Assembly (NCBI RefSeq): GCF_032854445.1
Contig: NC_088304.1
Location: 994,001 to 1,058,000, forward strand
Source of the DNA: Liolophura sinensis
Lineage: Eukaryota; Mollusca; Polyplacophora; Chitonida; Chitonidae
Reading direction: 5' to 3'
DNA: 64,000 bases
Shown: piece by piece, positions 12,901 to 26,310 of the stretch
How positions within the stretch are numbered: position 1 is the first letter of the stretch
How the letters are laid out: each line of letters opens with the position of its first letter
Position numbers and translations under genes: made by a program
The notes under the pieces: model-generated
Databases searched by the model: none
Seen by the model: only the letters and a program-made list of their open reading frames with translations
What the model was told of the DNA's origin: nothing

Positions 12901-15400
12901 AAGTGCTCTGTGTTCAGACTTTCAATTACAAGAACTGTCTACGGCGAAACCAGTAGTCACTGTTTCCAATAGACAGGAAGGAAAGTGTCAAGGTTTAGCT
13001 ACATCTTGGAGTAAAAAGGGCATATCTCATATTTGTTGTATTTATATGTCTTATAAGAGATGAAATTAGAAAGAAATCCCAGATGTGATGAACAGATATA
13101 TCCACGAGTCACGTGTAAATGAGATTCAGAATAGCTGAAGCACTCCCCGTCAATCATAAAGCTTCTCAAATATTAGTTACCATGGCAATCGGGAGCCACT
13201 AAAACAGTTTGTCAACCGCTTCATTTACCGAATACTGTGACTTTTATGTTGTCAACGAATATTTGATTGTATGTTGTTTTTTTGTTGGTGTATCCATCCA
13301 AATTACTATATAAATAACAGTTGGAATTCTGGGCTTGTCATGGCGTAAGAGTTCAAACTGTCTATCAAAACCTGCTCTATGTACATGTCGCCACGATAAG
13401 TCATAATCATTGATGCTGTTTACACGTATATGCCCTACATTGCAGACGCTGTACTCAGATGTTAACAAGTACTAAACTCACTGTGTAAAGATGCACGGCA
13501 ACGACACGGCATAAATATGCAGGTAGTGGGCCATCACGCGAGTTTTCATGAGATCTCAATGACAGCCTGATTCATGGCGCGGTGTTCTAAAAGGCGATTC
13601 CTACTAAATGCTTCAACCTGGACGTGACTGATTGATTGATTGATTGATTCATCTCTGACAGGATATGGGGTAACACAACGGATTGACGCAAGAACACAGC
13701 GGTACCCAAAGAAGCCATTAGGATGTCCAGTATGCATTTTTACACAAATCATGATTACAAACTGCAGCTAAGCCAAACCCTTCGTACAAAACAAATGCAC
13801 ATTTACTAAGAAAAATCAGGAAATGAAAACAGTAAAAACACCAACACTATATTGCTGAGAGTAAAATAGCAAGAGCGAATTAAACGGCTCCCACAAATGC
13901 TCCCAATTAAAAGCCTTTATAAATATAATCAGACACGTGACAATGTGTGCAAATGGGTTACTTATATACAGTGTAACTGAGGAATTGAAATAATCAGAAG
14001 ACGAATTAACTGAAGTGACGGCTAAATATTTAGTAAACATTATTCTGAAAAAGGGCCCTGCTTTTAAAAATTCCACTGAACAAACATCATGGCAGTTAAG
14101 TCAAATGCATGGATAAATTTATTGGCGGAAGAATGATTGGAGATCAAAGGCACGGAATAACACGATCTCACCCGAAGTTGGAAAAAGTCGCGTCTGAATG
14201 CTGTTCTATAGCCTGCCCATTTCTCAGCCCCTCGTATTTAAGCCATGAGTTACAAGGGGTGGACAGAATGCCCATAACGTTCCATTAGCAGCCATATGGT
14301 CTTCACATAACAATTATATCATATTTTGAAAGGAATAAATAATGCCATAATTCTGTCACAAACACGAACCCATCGCTAGAACCAGAACAACGCTCGGCGC
14401 CATCTGACGGCAATTTTTAAATTATCCGGGCATTTATGAAGCGGGGTTGCCATCGTTACGCTCTCAAGAGACAACACACGCAATGATGTTAAAATAAGAG
14501 GCGATAATGTTACAGTGGTCGATTTAAAAAAAAATATAAAAACAAAATCGGACCGTGACCTTGATGTTGATAACACGCCCAATTTCGATGGGTCATACAT
14601 ACAATTTCAATTTCATTTGGACGTCACTGTTTGATACAAGGAGAGAAAAGATCTACAATTGCTACAGCTGCAGGTTCAAGCCCAACTATGGCTAACCCTG
14701 CGTTCTGTTCTATAAAACTGTGAACTGACGTTTCAACCTGAACCAGTTTACATCTTGCGCATGCGCAGCTTTACAACGAACCGACTATCCATATGATCGA
14801 TATCGTTTGCACGTCAAACATCACGGTAAATCTGTCTCTAGTCGTCAATCCAAAAAGCAAGAAGGAATAAATAAACTGGTTTAAATGGACGTAACCCACC
14901 TTCAAACAGGCTTGAAGCAAGTTTTTTCAAAGACGATTTTTGTTTCAGGTTTACGTGACAGACAATTATCTCCGCACACTGATTCTTACTTCTTCGTGAA
15001 ACCAAACCCTGAGCCGACAAACAATTAAGACGAGTGACCTTGAAGAAATCGAGTAAGAAAAGAAAAAAAACAAGCAGTGGTCTTGATTTAGAGCTATGGT
15101 AATGTATTCCAGTAATTCACAGCAGGTACTCCGTGACCGTGGCCTGAGTTTGCCGCGGCCTGACCCCTGTGGTAAGTCCCCACCCCCTCATTAATTAAGT
15201 TGCTTCTCGTGCAATACGGAGTGGGTGGGCGACCCGGAATGGGCCAGGTGGAAGCGGCCCAGATTCCCCAAAACAGATTGTGTAATAGAAAACGTGACTT
15301 TGGTACTGGTAAATACGTTCATGGATAGATTGATAGGTGTTCAATACTCAACATGCAGAGTCGATTTATGGTTTGCTGAACCATACATGGTGCTGGCGGT
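10000..15400. other. Intronic stretch without recognised elements
   Basis: Within it, 11560-12420 is less AT-rich and carries overlapping open frames on both strands (the longest at 11899-12408, 169 codons, rich in Ser, Gly and Arg). No domain, signal peptide or consistent splice framing supports a gene. A short (GATT)n run lies near 13630. Confidence 0.5.
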
Positions 15401-15404
15401 TGTG

Positions 15405-15690
15405 TTCCGCGTAGGTCCCTTAGCGTTGTTTTCATGAGACTGTTTATTATATATGTGATGACAACACAGTATTTTAAGGAATTCTAGACCAGTGACGTCT
15501 GATAAATTACTATTGACATCAATGCATTACATTTTTTTTCTCATAAGGCCTTGTAAAAGTTTTAGGGGATGTGTAAGTTGCTACTATCTAAACATTTACA
15601 TAAACAGTTAAAATAAAAGTCTAACTGAGGTTGCTTATTCGCTGCTTGCGAGTGACCATTTGCCAAATATTTTCACACTGACAATGTTGC
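15405..15690 (+). repeat. Dispersed unnamed repeat family, copy 2
   Basis: It carries TAGGTCCCTTAGC, GATGACAACACAGTATTTTA, TTCTAGACCAGTGACGTCTG and, about 140 bases later, CTAACTGAGGTTGC and GAGTGACCATTTGCCA. It is diverged from copy 1 but collinear with it. Confidence 0.55.
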
Positions 15691-15699
15691 TTTGCTTTT

Positions 15700-18600
15700 A
15701 TTGTCCTTGTTCTAGTTTTTCATATTAAAGCACATGACCATATAACTCCCATGGGCTAAATAAATTCGAAATAAAATCCACATTTGCTTTAATTAAATTA
15801 GCCACTTACTCACTAAACATATCTGGTCTGTATAGAGTGTTTTGCATGAGTACAAACATCTTTGTATCGATCGTTTCATAATCATTACAAATATTCTGCA
15901 TGCTTTGAAAGATGGACCTCTTTTGACATAGAGGTGTAAAAGGTCACGTCTTTGCGCGAATAACTTCAAGATTACCTTACTTGTCTACATGTTACAAATC
16001 GTTGAAACTTGAATTTAGCGATGCCGTTGGCCAGTGTACTTATATACACATGATGCCACCATGAAAACGATGATAACATTAAATATGATAATAACAAGAG
16101 ATGGGCACTAAAATTTACCATAAGTTAGAAGAAGATTATCAAATCATACCTTTAATCTGATTTATCAGCCGATATAATTCCAATATTTATCCAAATGAAC
16201 CAAATCATCCCATCTTCGGCAAAATGGCACATCACCATGGCAACACACACGTGACTAGCGGGTACCATGACATGGCAGCTTTCCATCGTGCCAGAGATAT
16301 ACACAAACAAATGGCTATCTTTAACTACCTCTCCAATCGTGGCGAAATGTGTGCTAGTTAACAGAATGACACAGATGTTTCTACTGTATACACGCAAGGA
16401 AAAGACGGGACACGAAGAACTCGAAATATATATATGTGTGTGATGTAGAAAATGACGGGAAAAAAGTGGTAGAAAAATTTGGTTAATAGGATGTAGAAAA
16501 AATCTATAAAAAGTATTGAAGCCAAGTATCGTCTTACTTTAGGAAAGCGGTAGTCTAATTTGGATTCTTTATTTGCGAACCCATTGACTACATTAAGAAC
16601 AACATGATGAACAAATATAATTCAGAGACAACTCACTATTTCACAATTGCAAATTCCAAATGGTGCTCAAATCAACAAATATTACCCTTAAACAACAACG
16701 CCAGAAACAGCTGTCCATTTTTTGACAAGATTTTGAAAGCACGTTAAAAACGAACATGACGTTAAGGCAGCTGAATCATAAACTTCAGTGGTAAAGTGTG
16801 CCAAGAGAAAGCAAGGCCCGTAAAAAAATTTGTCAGGAGAACATTAGGTTTTGGGTCGCAAGTTACAGACAAAGTGCTGACGACACTCCTCCCAAAAGCA
16901 AACCTCATTGTTTCAGCTGCCAGAGTTACAGACCAACTGTGAACTATCAGTTACACTGTTAAAACTCTCCTGTCTTTGCTTGTTTATTCGCCTCATACAC
17001 AGAAGTCAATGCTGCCCCAAATCGTTTAACGGCATATCTCCAGTTTCCCCCGTTATGGGTAAACGCCCAATAGGATCTTATAGCCTATGGGTACAGAAGC
17101 CGTAGGGGCTGTGGGGCTGGGAGGAACGAGTTTGTACCCGCTATCGGTGGCGGAAGAGACCCCGGTCCACGTCAACTCTTGACAGTGTGGAGTGACGGGT
17201 ACAAGGGAATGGCGGGGATAAGGGTTAGAGACAGGAAGTGGTGTTTACGTTGCGAACTAGGCTGTGGGAATGGTAATCTGGATTTATGTACCAAAGTATA
17301 ATGCAAGTAGAGAAATACTATCACCGGACCGGTACTGTTCATCTGAAAGTATTGTCTGCTAGATTAACAGCCAAATATAAAACTTGAATGATATAATTTG
17401 ATTTACTCAGGCAAAACAATGATTTAGAACCGAGTTCTCGCACAGAATGCTGACAGCTAAATTCACTGATTCCTTGACTGATTGAATGAGAATTTGATTC
17501 GACCGCATCAAACCATTGTCAATGGAGACAGACAACACTAACTTTTTTCTGATTCTGAAGTGTATGTACACATTCTAAAAAAGATACAACTAAAAACAAT
17601 AAAATACCAAAAATGGAAACTGAGCCTTATACTGCGTGTTGCAATGTCGTAGTCATATGCTATGTTATGTTATAACACGTTAGATGTACAGCTGGAAGCA
17701 CGGGTGCATAAAACCATCACGTAGCATACATGTACTACTGTACTAGATGCAGGATGTGTTTATCGGGAGGCCTTGTTTTTTTGTTTTTTTAACCGTTTCC
17801 TTAAGAGAACCATATAGTTTACAAAATGTACCAGTTTAAACAATACCAGCTTCTGCGCAGGTTGAAGCGCTACAACCCTTAAACCTGGTGGTTTAACATT
17901 AGAAAAGGTTGTTGGTGAGTATCAACCGTCGGGGTGTTATACGGGACACTAATATCAGTGTCCACAACTCCAGCTGACATGCAGCACGGTGGGAGAGAAT
18001 CTGGGGATGGGGTGGGGGATAGGTTGGGACCGACGGTTCCTAAGTACCTCCAGATGTTGGCTTGACGGTTCCGACTATGGTATTATTTACCAAAACCACT
18101 TGAGTTCTCAAGCACTTGTGACAGGGCTGCACGGGGGACCAGCCTAAACTCCTGCTCCTATTTCAACTCGATCGTGTTTCTTTAATATTATCCCCCGAAA
18201 AACGAACAAAATTTTTTTTATCTGATCCAAGAAATTAAAGGCCGCTAGTTTCCTTCAAACCAAAATGTCCCTTCTTTTGGTGGTATAGTTACACTGAAAA
18301 GGGATTTTTACACAATGTACATAATATATCATCAATTCCCCAATGAACCGCAGGAAAAATTCCATGAATAATTTCTGTAAAAAAAAACACGAGACAGCAA
18401 TCTAGTCTCAACAGATTATCAGAAATAAATTTTACATAAACATTTCTCCTGCTCCATGCCATCATGCCATTTATAAAGTAAAAAGTTAACTACACGAGAA
18501 CTTTGTTATAATGAACTATGGCAAAGTTTTACCTCCACAATGTGTTCTGTCTCTATACTTTTCAATACTGTTTACAATAATGTTACAATTTTGCGGAAGA

Positions 18601-18860
18601 GTAAAGCTCTTTATACACTTAAGTTGTCAGAAAAATGCTCCATGGTACCACGATACTTTTCTCACGAACAATACGTTTATTGGATATGTATCTTAAGGCT
18701 AAACTCAAGGACTTGTCAATAAAAAGATGGAGGTCAGTATCATCAGAATTAGAAAGCAAAGTGACCCAGATAAATAAAACCTGACCTTTGAAAAGTAACC
18801 GATGAGCTTTCCAAGGAGCGAGATAACGAACGGCGCGCGACATTACGGAAGAAAAGTGAA
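15700..18860. other. Intronic stretch without recognised elements
   Basis: AT-rich, non-repetitive. Only short unconvincing frames are present (16152-16397 minus, 18619-18885 minus). Confidence 0.5.
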
Positions 18861-18864
18861 GTTC

Positions 18865-19030
18865 AACCAATGTGACATTAGGCAAACGGTGACTCCAGAG
18901 CCACTGACCGTTTATTGCCCCTTAGGGGAAGCACGACCAATCTTAACAGTACCAAGTCAAAAGGTGGAATTGAACCCCAAGCTCATGTGCTAGCGATTGG
19001 GATTCGTGCACTTTAGCCATTTAGCCTCAT
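18865..19030 (-). mobile_element. Probable tRNA-derived SINE head (family D)
   Basis: On the minus strand, TGAGGCTAAATGGCTAAAGT followed by GCTTGGGGTTCAATTCCACC has A-box-like and canonical B-box (GGTTCAATTCC) elements about 50 bases apart. TTGACTTGGTACTG follows. Only one copy was found, so the extent is uncertain. A decayed tRNA pseudogene is the alternative. Confidence 0.45.
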
Positions 19031-19076
19031 GAATTAGATCTTGTAGGCTGACGAATCATCCTTAGCATACCATGTC

Positions 19077-19486
19077 TAATTCATTAGGCTACTTACAGCG
19101 TGTAATTCATTAGGCTACTTACAGTGTGTAATTCATTAGGCTACTTACAGCGTGTAATTCATTAGGTTACTTACAGCGTGTAATTCATTAGGTTACTTAC
19201 AGTGTGTAATTCATTAGGCTACTTACAGCGTCTAATTCATTAGGCTACTTACAGCGTGTAATTCATTAGGCTACTTACAGCGTGTAATTCATTAGGTTAC
19301 TTACAGTGTGTAATTCATTAGGCTACTTACAGCGTCTAATTCATTAGGCTACTTACAGCGTGTAATTCATTAGGTTACTTACAGTGTGTAATTCATTAGG
19401 CTACTTACAGCGTCTAATTCATTAGGCTACTTACAGCGTCTAATTCATTAGGCTACTTACAGCGTGTAGTTCATTAGGCTACTTAC
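19077..19486. repeat. 26-bp minisatellite, 15.8 units
   Basis: The unit TAATTCATTAGGCTACTTAC plus AGCGTG repeats every 26 bases, with GGTTAC, AGTGTG and AGCGTC variants. A block combining the GGTTAC and AGCGTC variants recurs, suggesting multi-unit duplication. Confidence 0.95.
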
Positions 19487-20864
19487 CACTGAGCCATTTC
19501 TCAGTCTCCGAGACTAACACAACATGTAGGCAACGTTATCTAAGCATAAGGGCATTGCGTGGGATAACAAACTGAGGATAAAGCCTGATTATGAAAATTA
19601 ATCTCTGGTAAAGACTAGTCGAAGGATTTCAAACTGTCATATTTTCAACATCCTAATTCAGGCCGTGAACGCGAACACACGCACAACCAGCTACACAACA
19701 AACGTTCCTTCATGGCATTGTTTACAAGCTACACACAATCCAGTAAATGACTGGACATGAAGTAATGTATATACCATATAACCCTCTGTTTACATAAGAG
19801 GTGGGAGCTTTGGGGGCTTCCGGTGAAAAACACTTTCCAAAAATTCAGGCGATTTCCTTTGTCTCTTATCTGAGACCCAGAGACCGCCGTTGTCCCGCCA
19901 ATCCACGTGCTACTACAGAGCTGTAATCGTTGCAGAAGCGGGGAAACAATCTGATCACATGGGAACAGGGTAGACAGGTTTCGCTGACATGTTTCAGTCA
20001 TCATTATGCTGATGGAAAGCAGATGTTCGCAAAGAAAGATGCCAATGCAGAAATGGATTAAAAACGCTTATAAATGTAATAAAACTAACCGTTCTCTCTC
20101 GAGGAAAATTTTCTTTCGGGCAAATTCTCTCTCCGCAAATTCTCTGCAGAAGCAGACGACCAGCTCTGCACGTGCTGTGGCTTCGACAGCTAGCGCTTAT
20201 GAAACCAGCATTTCATAGCAATGGGCGTCCCGAGGGCTGAAAACAAGGCCTGTAGGTCCTCTCGACTTAACTTTCAATAGTCACATGCCCAGATCTGAGT
20301 TGAGACTGAATACAAATGCAATACTCACACTCCCTATATATCTATAGCTAACTGTGGTCTGGATGTTTACTATACAGTAACGTTCGAACTACAAGCTCAG
20401 TCAAACCGGACACAAGCCTATCGACATGTCACGAGCAGTCCGCTTCCTGTTTTACCAGAAGTCCTGGTTTTTAGTGTATTTCTTATCAACATGAACCAGA
20501 CACTGGGTTATTATAGGATAGAAAGCTCTCTACCCCAAGCAGTGTCAAACACACTGTTTAATTGGAAGTTCTTACCAACTTAAGTTCTATTAAACCTTGT
20601 TAATTTGCTTCTCAAGCCCTTTTTGTGAAAAAATACATTGCCTGATTCCTAAAAATATTTTTAAAACTCAAAACTCCATGTCTAAATACTTAGAATGTTG
20701 TGACAGTTTAGGTTCATCTAGCTGTTGTAAGAGACGTTCAACAATCACCAAGCAAAATGGACGCTCCAGGTCAACAACCGCAAGACCATTTTCCAAAACA
20801 GCGTTCTAAAATTGTTGTAAGTTTTAGGTATTCCTTCATAAACCAGGTTTCTGCTGCTGGACTA

Positions 20865-21165
20865 AGCATCCCCAAGGTCTGGTGCCTTTGCATTATTTGA
20901 TGTTAATTGATGTTAAATATGATGAGAACACAGCATTTTGAGTAATCCTTGACCAGTGATGTCTTACACTCTTATTTTCACCTAATTCTACGTACACCAC
21001 TAGGGGTGTATATGCTGCCCCTTTTATGCAAGTATGCATGAACATTAGAACAAAAAGCTAAAAGATGTTACCTGACAAGGGGCCGTGTTATCACCGGTTA
21101 TAGGTGTGACCATTTGCCAGCTATCACTCTGCCTTCACTGCACTGGTTTTACTCTGACACTTATG
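20865..21165 (+). repeat. Dispersed unnamed repeat family, copy 1
   Basis: Landmarks in order are GGTGCCTTTGCATT, ACACAGCATTTTGAGTAATC, TTGACCAGTGATGTCT, then about 130 bases later CCTGACAAGGGGCCGTG and GTGTGACCATTTGCCA. The same landmarks in the same order occur at 15405-15690 and, inverted, at 24570-24890. No ORF, tRNA box or inverted terminal repeat was recognised, so the class is unknown. Confidence 0.6.
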
Positions 21166-21445
21166 CTCTAAGTCTTTTGGGTTATTATGTTACAATGAGT
21201 ACAATTAAACTGTAAGTAAATGCCGATAGCATGAATCTTTGGCACCCTGCTTCATAACTATGTGTTATTTGGTTTTACACGGAGATATTCATCGTGTTAA
21301 ATACATGATCAGTTGCATATGAACATAAAGAAATGGCTTTGTCGTAACTATATAAACGTCCATTTCGGGTGATAGCTGCTATATGAATGTCGTATCTTGA
21401 CGCTTAGATTCAGCCTAAACCAATAAAAAAGTAAGAATGAATGAA

Positions 21446-21500
21446 TGATTATGGCTTAACGCCAAACCGGCAATATTTCAGCCCTATGGTGGCGAGAATT
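21446..21500 (+). mobile_element. Short interspersed-repeat fragment
   Basis: GATTATGGCTTAACGCCAAA, CCGGCAATATTTCAGCC, then TATGGTGGCG, resembles the terminal part of another repeat frequent in gastropods and bivalves (typical core TTAACGCCA plus CAATATTCCAGC). Recognition is from memory of the pattern, so this is tentative. Confidence 0.4.
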
Positions 21501-21663
21501 AAAAAGGAAGAAAGAAGTTAGGACGGAATCATGTAAACTGTTTTTACTTTTTCTAATACTGCCTAACACACAAGAAATGCTAACATGTAAAAACAACTTG
21601 TAAACTAACATGCTAGTTTACAAGTTGTCGTTAATTACATGTATGTATCTTGATTGCGTTTTG

Positions 21664-21860
21664 ACTAAAACTGTTCATATGACTGCAACTGTTCACATGA
21701 CTGCAATTGTTCATATAAGTGCAAATTTTTCATATGACTGCAATTGTTCATAAGACTAATTGTTCCTATAACTGCAAATTGTTCATATGACTGCAGTTGT
21801 TCACATGACTGTAATTGTTCATATGACCGCAACTGTTCCTATGACTGCAACTGTTCACAC
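21664..21860. repeat. 18-bp minisatellite, about 11 units
   Basis: The unit is ACTGCAATTGTTCATATG, with CAACTG and CACATG variants. The array ends 60 bases before the (TA)n tract. Confidence 0.9.
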
Positions 21861-21915
21861 CATGCTGATACATTCTCGAGGCTCGGGTTGGGCGACATTA
21901 GACAAAATGTCCTTC

Positions 21916-21918
<3 letters not shown>

Positions 21919-22005
<87 letters not shown>
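21919..22005. repeat. (TA)n microsatellite, 87 bp
   Basis: Uninterrupted AT dinucleotides. All open frames over it are artefacts. Confidence 0.98.
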
Positions 22006-22006
<1 letters not shown>

Positions 22007-22487
22007 TGTCAAGATATCAAAGCTGAATACAGAGTAAGCGTATACAGAACTTGGCCATATTTTAATCATACTGCCTTCCATAGGATATTGTCAAATGCAT
22101 GTACCAAGATATACCATTATGAACAAAGATCGACTAAAAGCTATGGTTCACTCTGAGGCTTGTCTCTTGTTCACGTGTGCATAAAATTGTGTACATTTTT
22201 AACCATTCCGTTCAGGCTATACACCTCCGCTCTTGCACTTTTCAGTTTCAGTTCCAAACGAGTATATCAATGCGTAAATGTAAATATATTAGGCTGAAAA
22301 GAACAAAAAAAAAAGAACAGGTCACTCCTGATAGCAAATGTGTTGTACACCTAGCACATACTATAATCTGTTAAATTTAACCCTCTAGTATTATATATTT
22401 TTAGTGATACCAGAACGGGTCAAATGGAAATTGGTTGGAAATACTTTGATACTGTGTCAAAGCCTTCAGCATACATATGCTATATAT

Positions 22488-22577
22488 GGTTTCCTCCCAC
22501 CATAACGCTGGCCATCAAAGTATAAGTCAAATATTCTTTAGTACGACGAAGAACACTAATCAAATAAATAAATAAAT
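22488..22577 (+). mobile_element. SINE family A, tail fragment
   Basis: In sense on the plus strand: GGTTTCCTCCCACCATAACG, CTGGCCATCAAAGTATAAGT, AATATTCTTTAGTACGACGA, then ACACTAATCAAATAAATAAA. It is a diverged 5'-truncated copy in the MMP intron. Confidence 0.75.
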
Positions 22578-24569
22578 GACACTAGAATAAATTATACCGT
22601 ACAGCAATGCAGTATTATGGACAACACGATACTCCATTACACCAACAAAGATATTCTGTTGAACAAGTCATAGAGTACATAATAGTTAGCTTGTAGCAAA
22701 TAAAATAATCTATCCTGACATCCTTCCGAGAAAGTAATATTGTGAGTATTCAGTTGACGGATACGATTTTGGAGAGCAAAATTATACTTTGGGATACCTT
22801 AAAATGGCACCTTAAACCAAAGAATCCCTGTAGCAGATACTGTCAATGCTGAGTTTACTACGCCTTGCAAAACGTTCAAGGGATGCCGCAATGCACAGGC
22901 TTAGTCCCTTGCAACACTACTCCAAGTCCGGACGTCCAGCTAAAAGCCTGCTCACAACAGCCGGATATCAGCCGCGTACATTTACCCCGGATAAGACAAG
23001 TGGGACTCCGAGAACTTCCGAGAGCTCGTTCACAGACTCGGTGGTACTGAACACACCAATGCAAAGGTTTCCAAACACAATGGGCAATGCAGTGATGGCC
23101 GTTGTTTGTTTGTGCATTTTCTCTCTGTTTGTTAAAAGTCACACTCGCTTTTCTGCATCTAATAAACGTGTATTAACACACCTGTTGTTGCCCTTTTACA
23201 AGGACAACGGCTAAGCATAGACAAGCGATGTATTCAATTCACACTTCAGGCCGTCAACAGGGAAATCAAGATCCTAAGTCATATTTCAGCAAAACAGTTT
23301 CGTTCATAAAATTAACATTACAATCTCTTAAAATTATATATAATTTCAACGGAAGAATGTTACCTTTGTGGAAGTACAAGTATATTCAACAGTTTCTAAT
23401 ATATTGTCAAAAAGACATACGTATGAGTATGGAATATCTAAGGCGTCAAATACAGTACCTTACCACGTGGATTGTACATATCCCTTCATCAATTACCTCA
23501 GCCCGCATCCCGACATATTAAAATGTTATAAAGCGGTTGATTGGTTGATTTATTTGATGGTTTGAATTAGATGATTTTGACTGATTGCATGGCTAGTTAG
23601 TTTTAATTTTCCTTTTTTTTCATAATCATTCTTTATCCTCAAAGAATAACTTTTTCTTTAAGATACACACGCAGCTGATACATGTAGCATCCAACTGACA
23701 TCTGTAAACATATACTGAAAAATTAGATCATGCCTTTGCGGATTCATTGATATGATAGTTGTTTGCTTTAGATTGGATGGATGTTTGACTGATGGGTTGT
23801 TTCTATATTCTATCTCTGTCGATTTATTTCTTCACAAACAGTTCATTGCCTTATTCCGACACTAACGAAATTCATTAAAGGCAGTGTGTGAAGACTCTGT
23901 TTTCATCAAATGGAATACTACATACATGTGTATTCATAAATGAATGTTTCAAAGGAGAAAAAAAATCATTAAAATGATGCCAAAATCAGATGAAAGAGTG
24001 TCGAAACTTATTTGCAAATATGATCTTTAATATATTTTTTTATTTTTTTTTTCAAGAGAAAAGGGTATTTGAAAATATTTTTGTACGTTGGGTATTTGAG
24101 ACCAAATTTTGGTAGTTATCGTTGTTGCTTAATAATGTTCAGAATAGGGATGTGATGCTTGTCTAGTAAATTTATTTGAATGTAAATTTGTTTTTTCTAT
24201 CGAAACATATGCATTTAACCTAAGTTGTAATAATTTTTGAACATATTAAAAATATAAATATGATCCAAATTGAGGTTTAATACATTTGTTAGGTGAAAAG
24301 AACAAACATTAGTGGAAAAATATTTATTAAACTTGTGTTACATCCTCATTTATGACATTAAACAAATACTATAAATACCAAAAGGTGGTCCCAAATAACC
24401 ACCATACAAAAATTATTTCCAAATGTCTTTTTCTCCATAAGGAAAAATCGGAAAAAATATTGAAGAGTCATTTAGGAATAACTTCTCGCATTCTTTCATC
24501 TAAACTTTATGTCATTTTTGTGTTTTCTCCAACTTTAAGAAAGAATACAGACTACAACGCAAGACACCA

Positions 24570-24890
24570 GCGTGGACAGCGACGACAGTATGATAACTGG
24601 GAAATACTCACACGCAACCTAAGAAATACGGCCTCTTGTCAATTTAGGCCACCTCACTTGGCGCTTTATTCTAACTCCTCATGTAAATGCTCATAAAGTA
24701 GCAAAGTCACAACACGTCCCTAGCACCATGGCTTACGCCGAATTAGATAAACGATATGCAGTGATTTTTTGCAATACATTAGACGTCACTGGTCTAGAAT
24801 TACTCAAAATGCTGTATTGTCATCCCATTAACATACAATAACGTTAAAACAATGCAAAGGGACCAGCCCCGGAGATGTTTGTACCCCGGA
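24570..24890 (-). repeat. Dispersed unnamed repeat family, copy 3
   Basis: On the minus strand: CTGGTCCCTTTGCATTG, ACAGCATTTTGAGTAATTCT, AGACCAGTGACGTCTAATG, and later AAATTGACAAGAGGCCGTAT. Order and spacing match the other two copies. Confidence 0.55.
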
Positions 24891-24940
24891 TACGGTGAAA
24901 TGAGACACATCGAACGTTTAGTATTAAGTATAAAAGATCT

Positions 24941-25010
24941 ATGTTTATTTATTTATTTATTTGATTGGTGTTTTATGTACTTAAGAATACATAACAATAT
25001 GGTGTCATGT
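24941..25010 (-). mobile_element. SINE family A, heavily decayed tail
   Basis: TTTATTTATTTATTTGATTG, GTGTTTTATGTACTTAAGAA and ATGGTG recall the antisense tail of family A, but similarity fades within 60 bases. This is an old remnant. Confidence 0.5.
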
Positions 25011-25924
25011 AAATGCAAATCATAGCACATAAATAAACTACATACATGAGGACAATTCGGACACCACAACCAGTTGAAAAATAAATGTAATGTATTTATG
25101 AATATATATGAAACCCCCTCTCGCACTCTTATCCCCTCTTCCTGTGAATCTCCAGCAACCCGTCCCTCACCATCCCGACACACTTAGGTATGACCTTTAT
25201 CATGGTGCTCATCCCCCAAGGGCTACCATGTAATGTGGAGGGCATGAATAACAACCGCATGCGGGCGAAAACAGAGTTGCCAAATCAGTCCCGCACAAAA
25301 TGGTCCTCAAGCGCGTTGATTGGCTGCTCGTTAAAGGTCGCGGGGCTTGATAATTAAAACCACCCAGTTCTTCTTTTTGAAAATCATACGGCAGTTCTTA
25401 GTGTCGATTGAAACTGACAGAAAGCTGGTTAAGGGCAATATCTGTGGATTTCCCACCGGTCATCGACTGCGGTAAATGAGGAAGCCGCCATGTTGGATCT
25501 GTCGCCCTTCTGAGCGACACTCAGGAGGTTATGTAATATCGCTCTAAGCGGCTCGGCAACGAGATTCGTTTACGGCAATTGTCTTTTATTACATGGTAAC
25601 TCCACTGGGGAAAAACGAATTAAGCGGGACAGCTGAAGGACAAAGCGGAAACGCTTAGGAAACACAAAGTCTGCTCGTCAAACACTTCATCGGTACAAAC
25701 ATGGCGATCCAATAAAGAAATATGTTAAGGCCGTTCACAAAAACCGCAAGCAGTCAAGCCTGGTCGTCATAGTTAGACCGATTGTTGCTGACAATGAAGA
25801 AACAGCAGTTAACAAGGTCATTCTCGGCGTAATTTAGCGAAATCGACGAAGTGATCTTAAAAATTGCCGTCATTAGATAAATGCATTGAGGATTCGGGTT
25901 CGCCTTTGGCCGTGTATAACGTCA

Positions 25925-26310
25925 GATAGGGAACAGCGGGGGTTGATGTAACTAAGGGCTTGGGCTGAACTACATGAAGGAACGAAGGGCATCAGTTTAA
26001 AGTTCCTAAAGGAACTAAGGGCTTAGGCTGAACTAACCCTAACGAAGAGCATGAGTCTAAAGTACCTAAAAGAAAGTATGGGCTTGAGAAGAACTATCTG
26101 GAGGAACGTAAGAGCTGAAATATCTGAAGGCTAAACTCAGGGCTTGTGCTGAACTACATAAAGACACGAGTTAAAGTGCCTGGGGGAACGAAGGATAGGA
26201 GATGACCTCCATGAAAATACTAATGGCTTGAGCTGAACTACCTGGAGGAAATAAAGGCATTAGCAGAACTACCTGAAGAAGCTAAGGGTTTGAGTTGAAC
26301 TACGGAACTT
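25925..26310. repeat. Degenerate tandem repeat, roughly 30-45 bp units
   Basis: GGGCTTGGGCTGAACTACAT, GGCTTAGGCTGAACTA, GGCTTGTGCTGAACTACAT, GGCTTGAGCTGAACTACCTG and similar blocks recur about ten times, joined by GAAGGAACGAA-like spacers. Units differ in length and are old. Confidence 0.8.

Noticed and set aside
19077-19486. 26-bp array considered as a CRISPR array
   Set aside because: Units are directly adjacent with no unique spacers, and the context is a eukaryotic intron.
22846-23214. 122-residue plus-strand frame in intron 1
   Set aside because: An 88-residue frame on the opposite strand overlaps it, and neither shows a domain; the hydrophobic stretch alone is not evidence of a gene.
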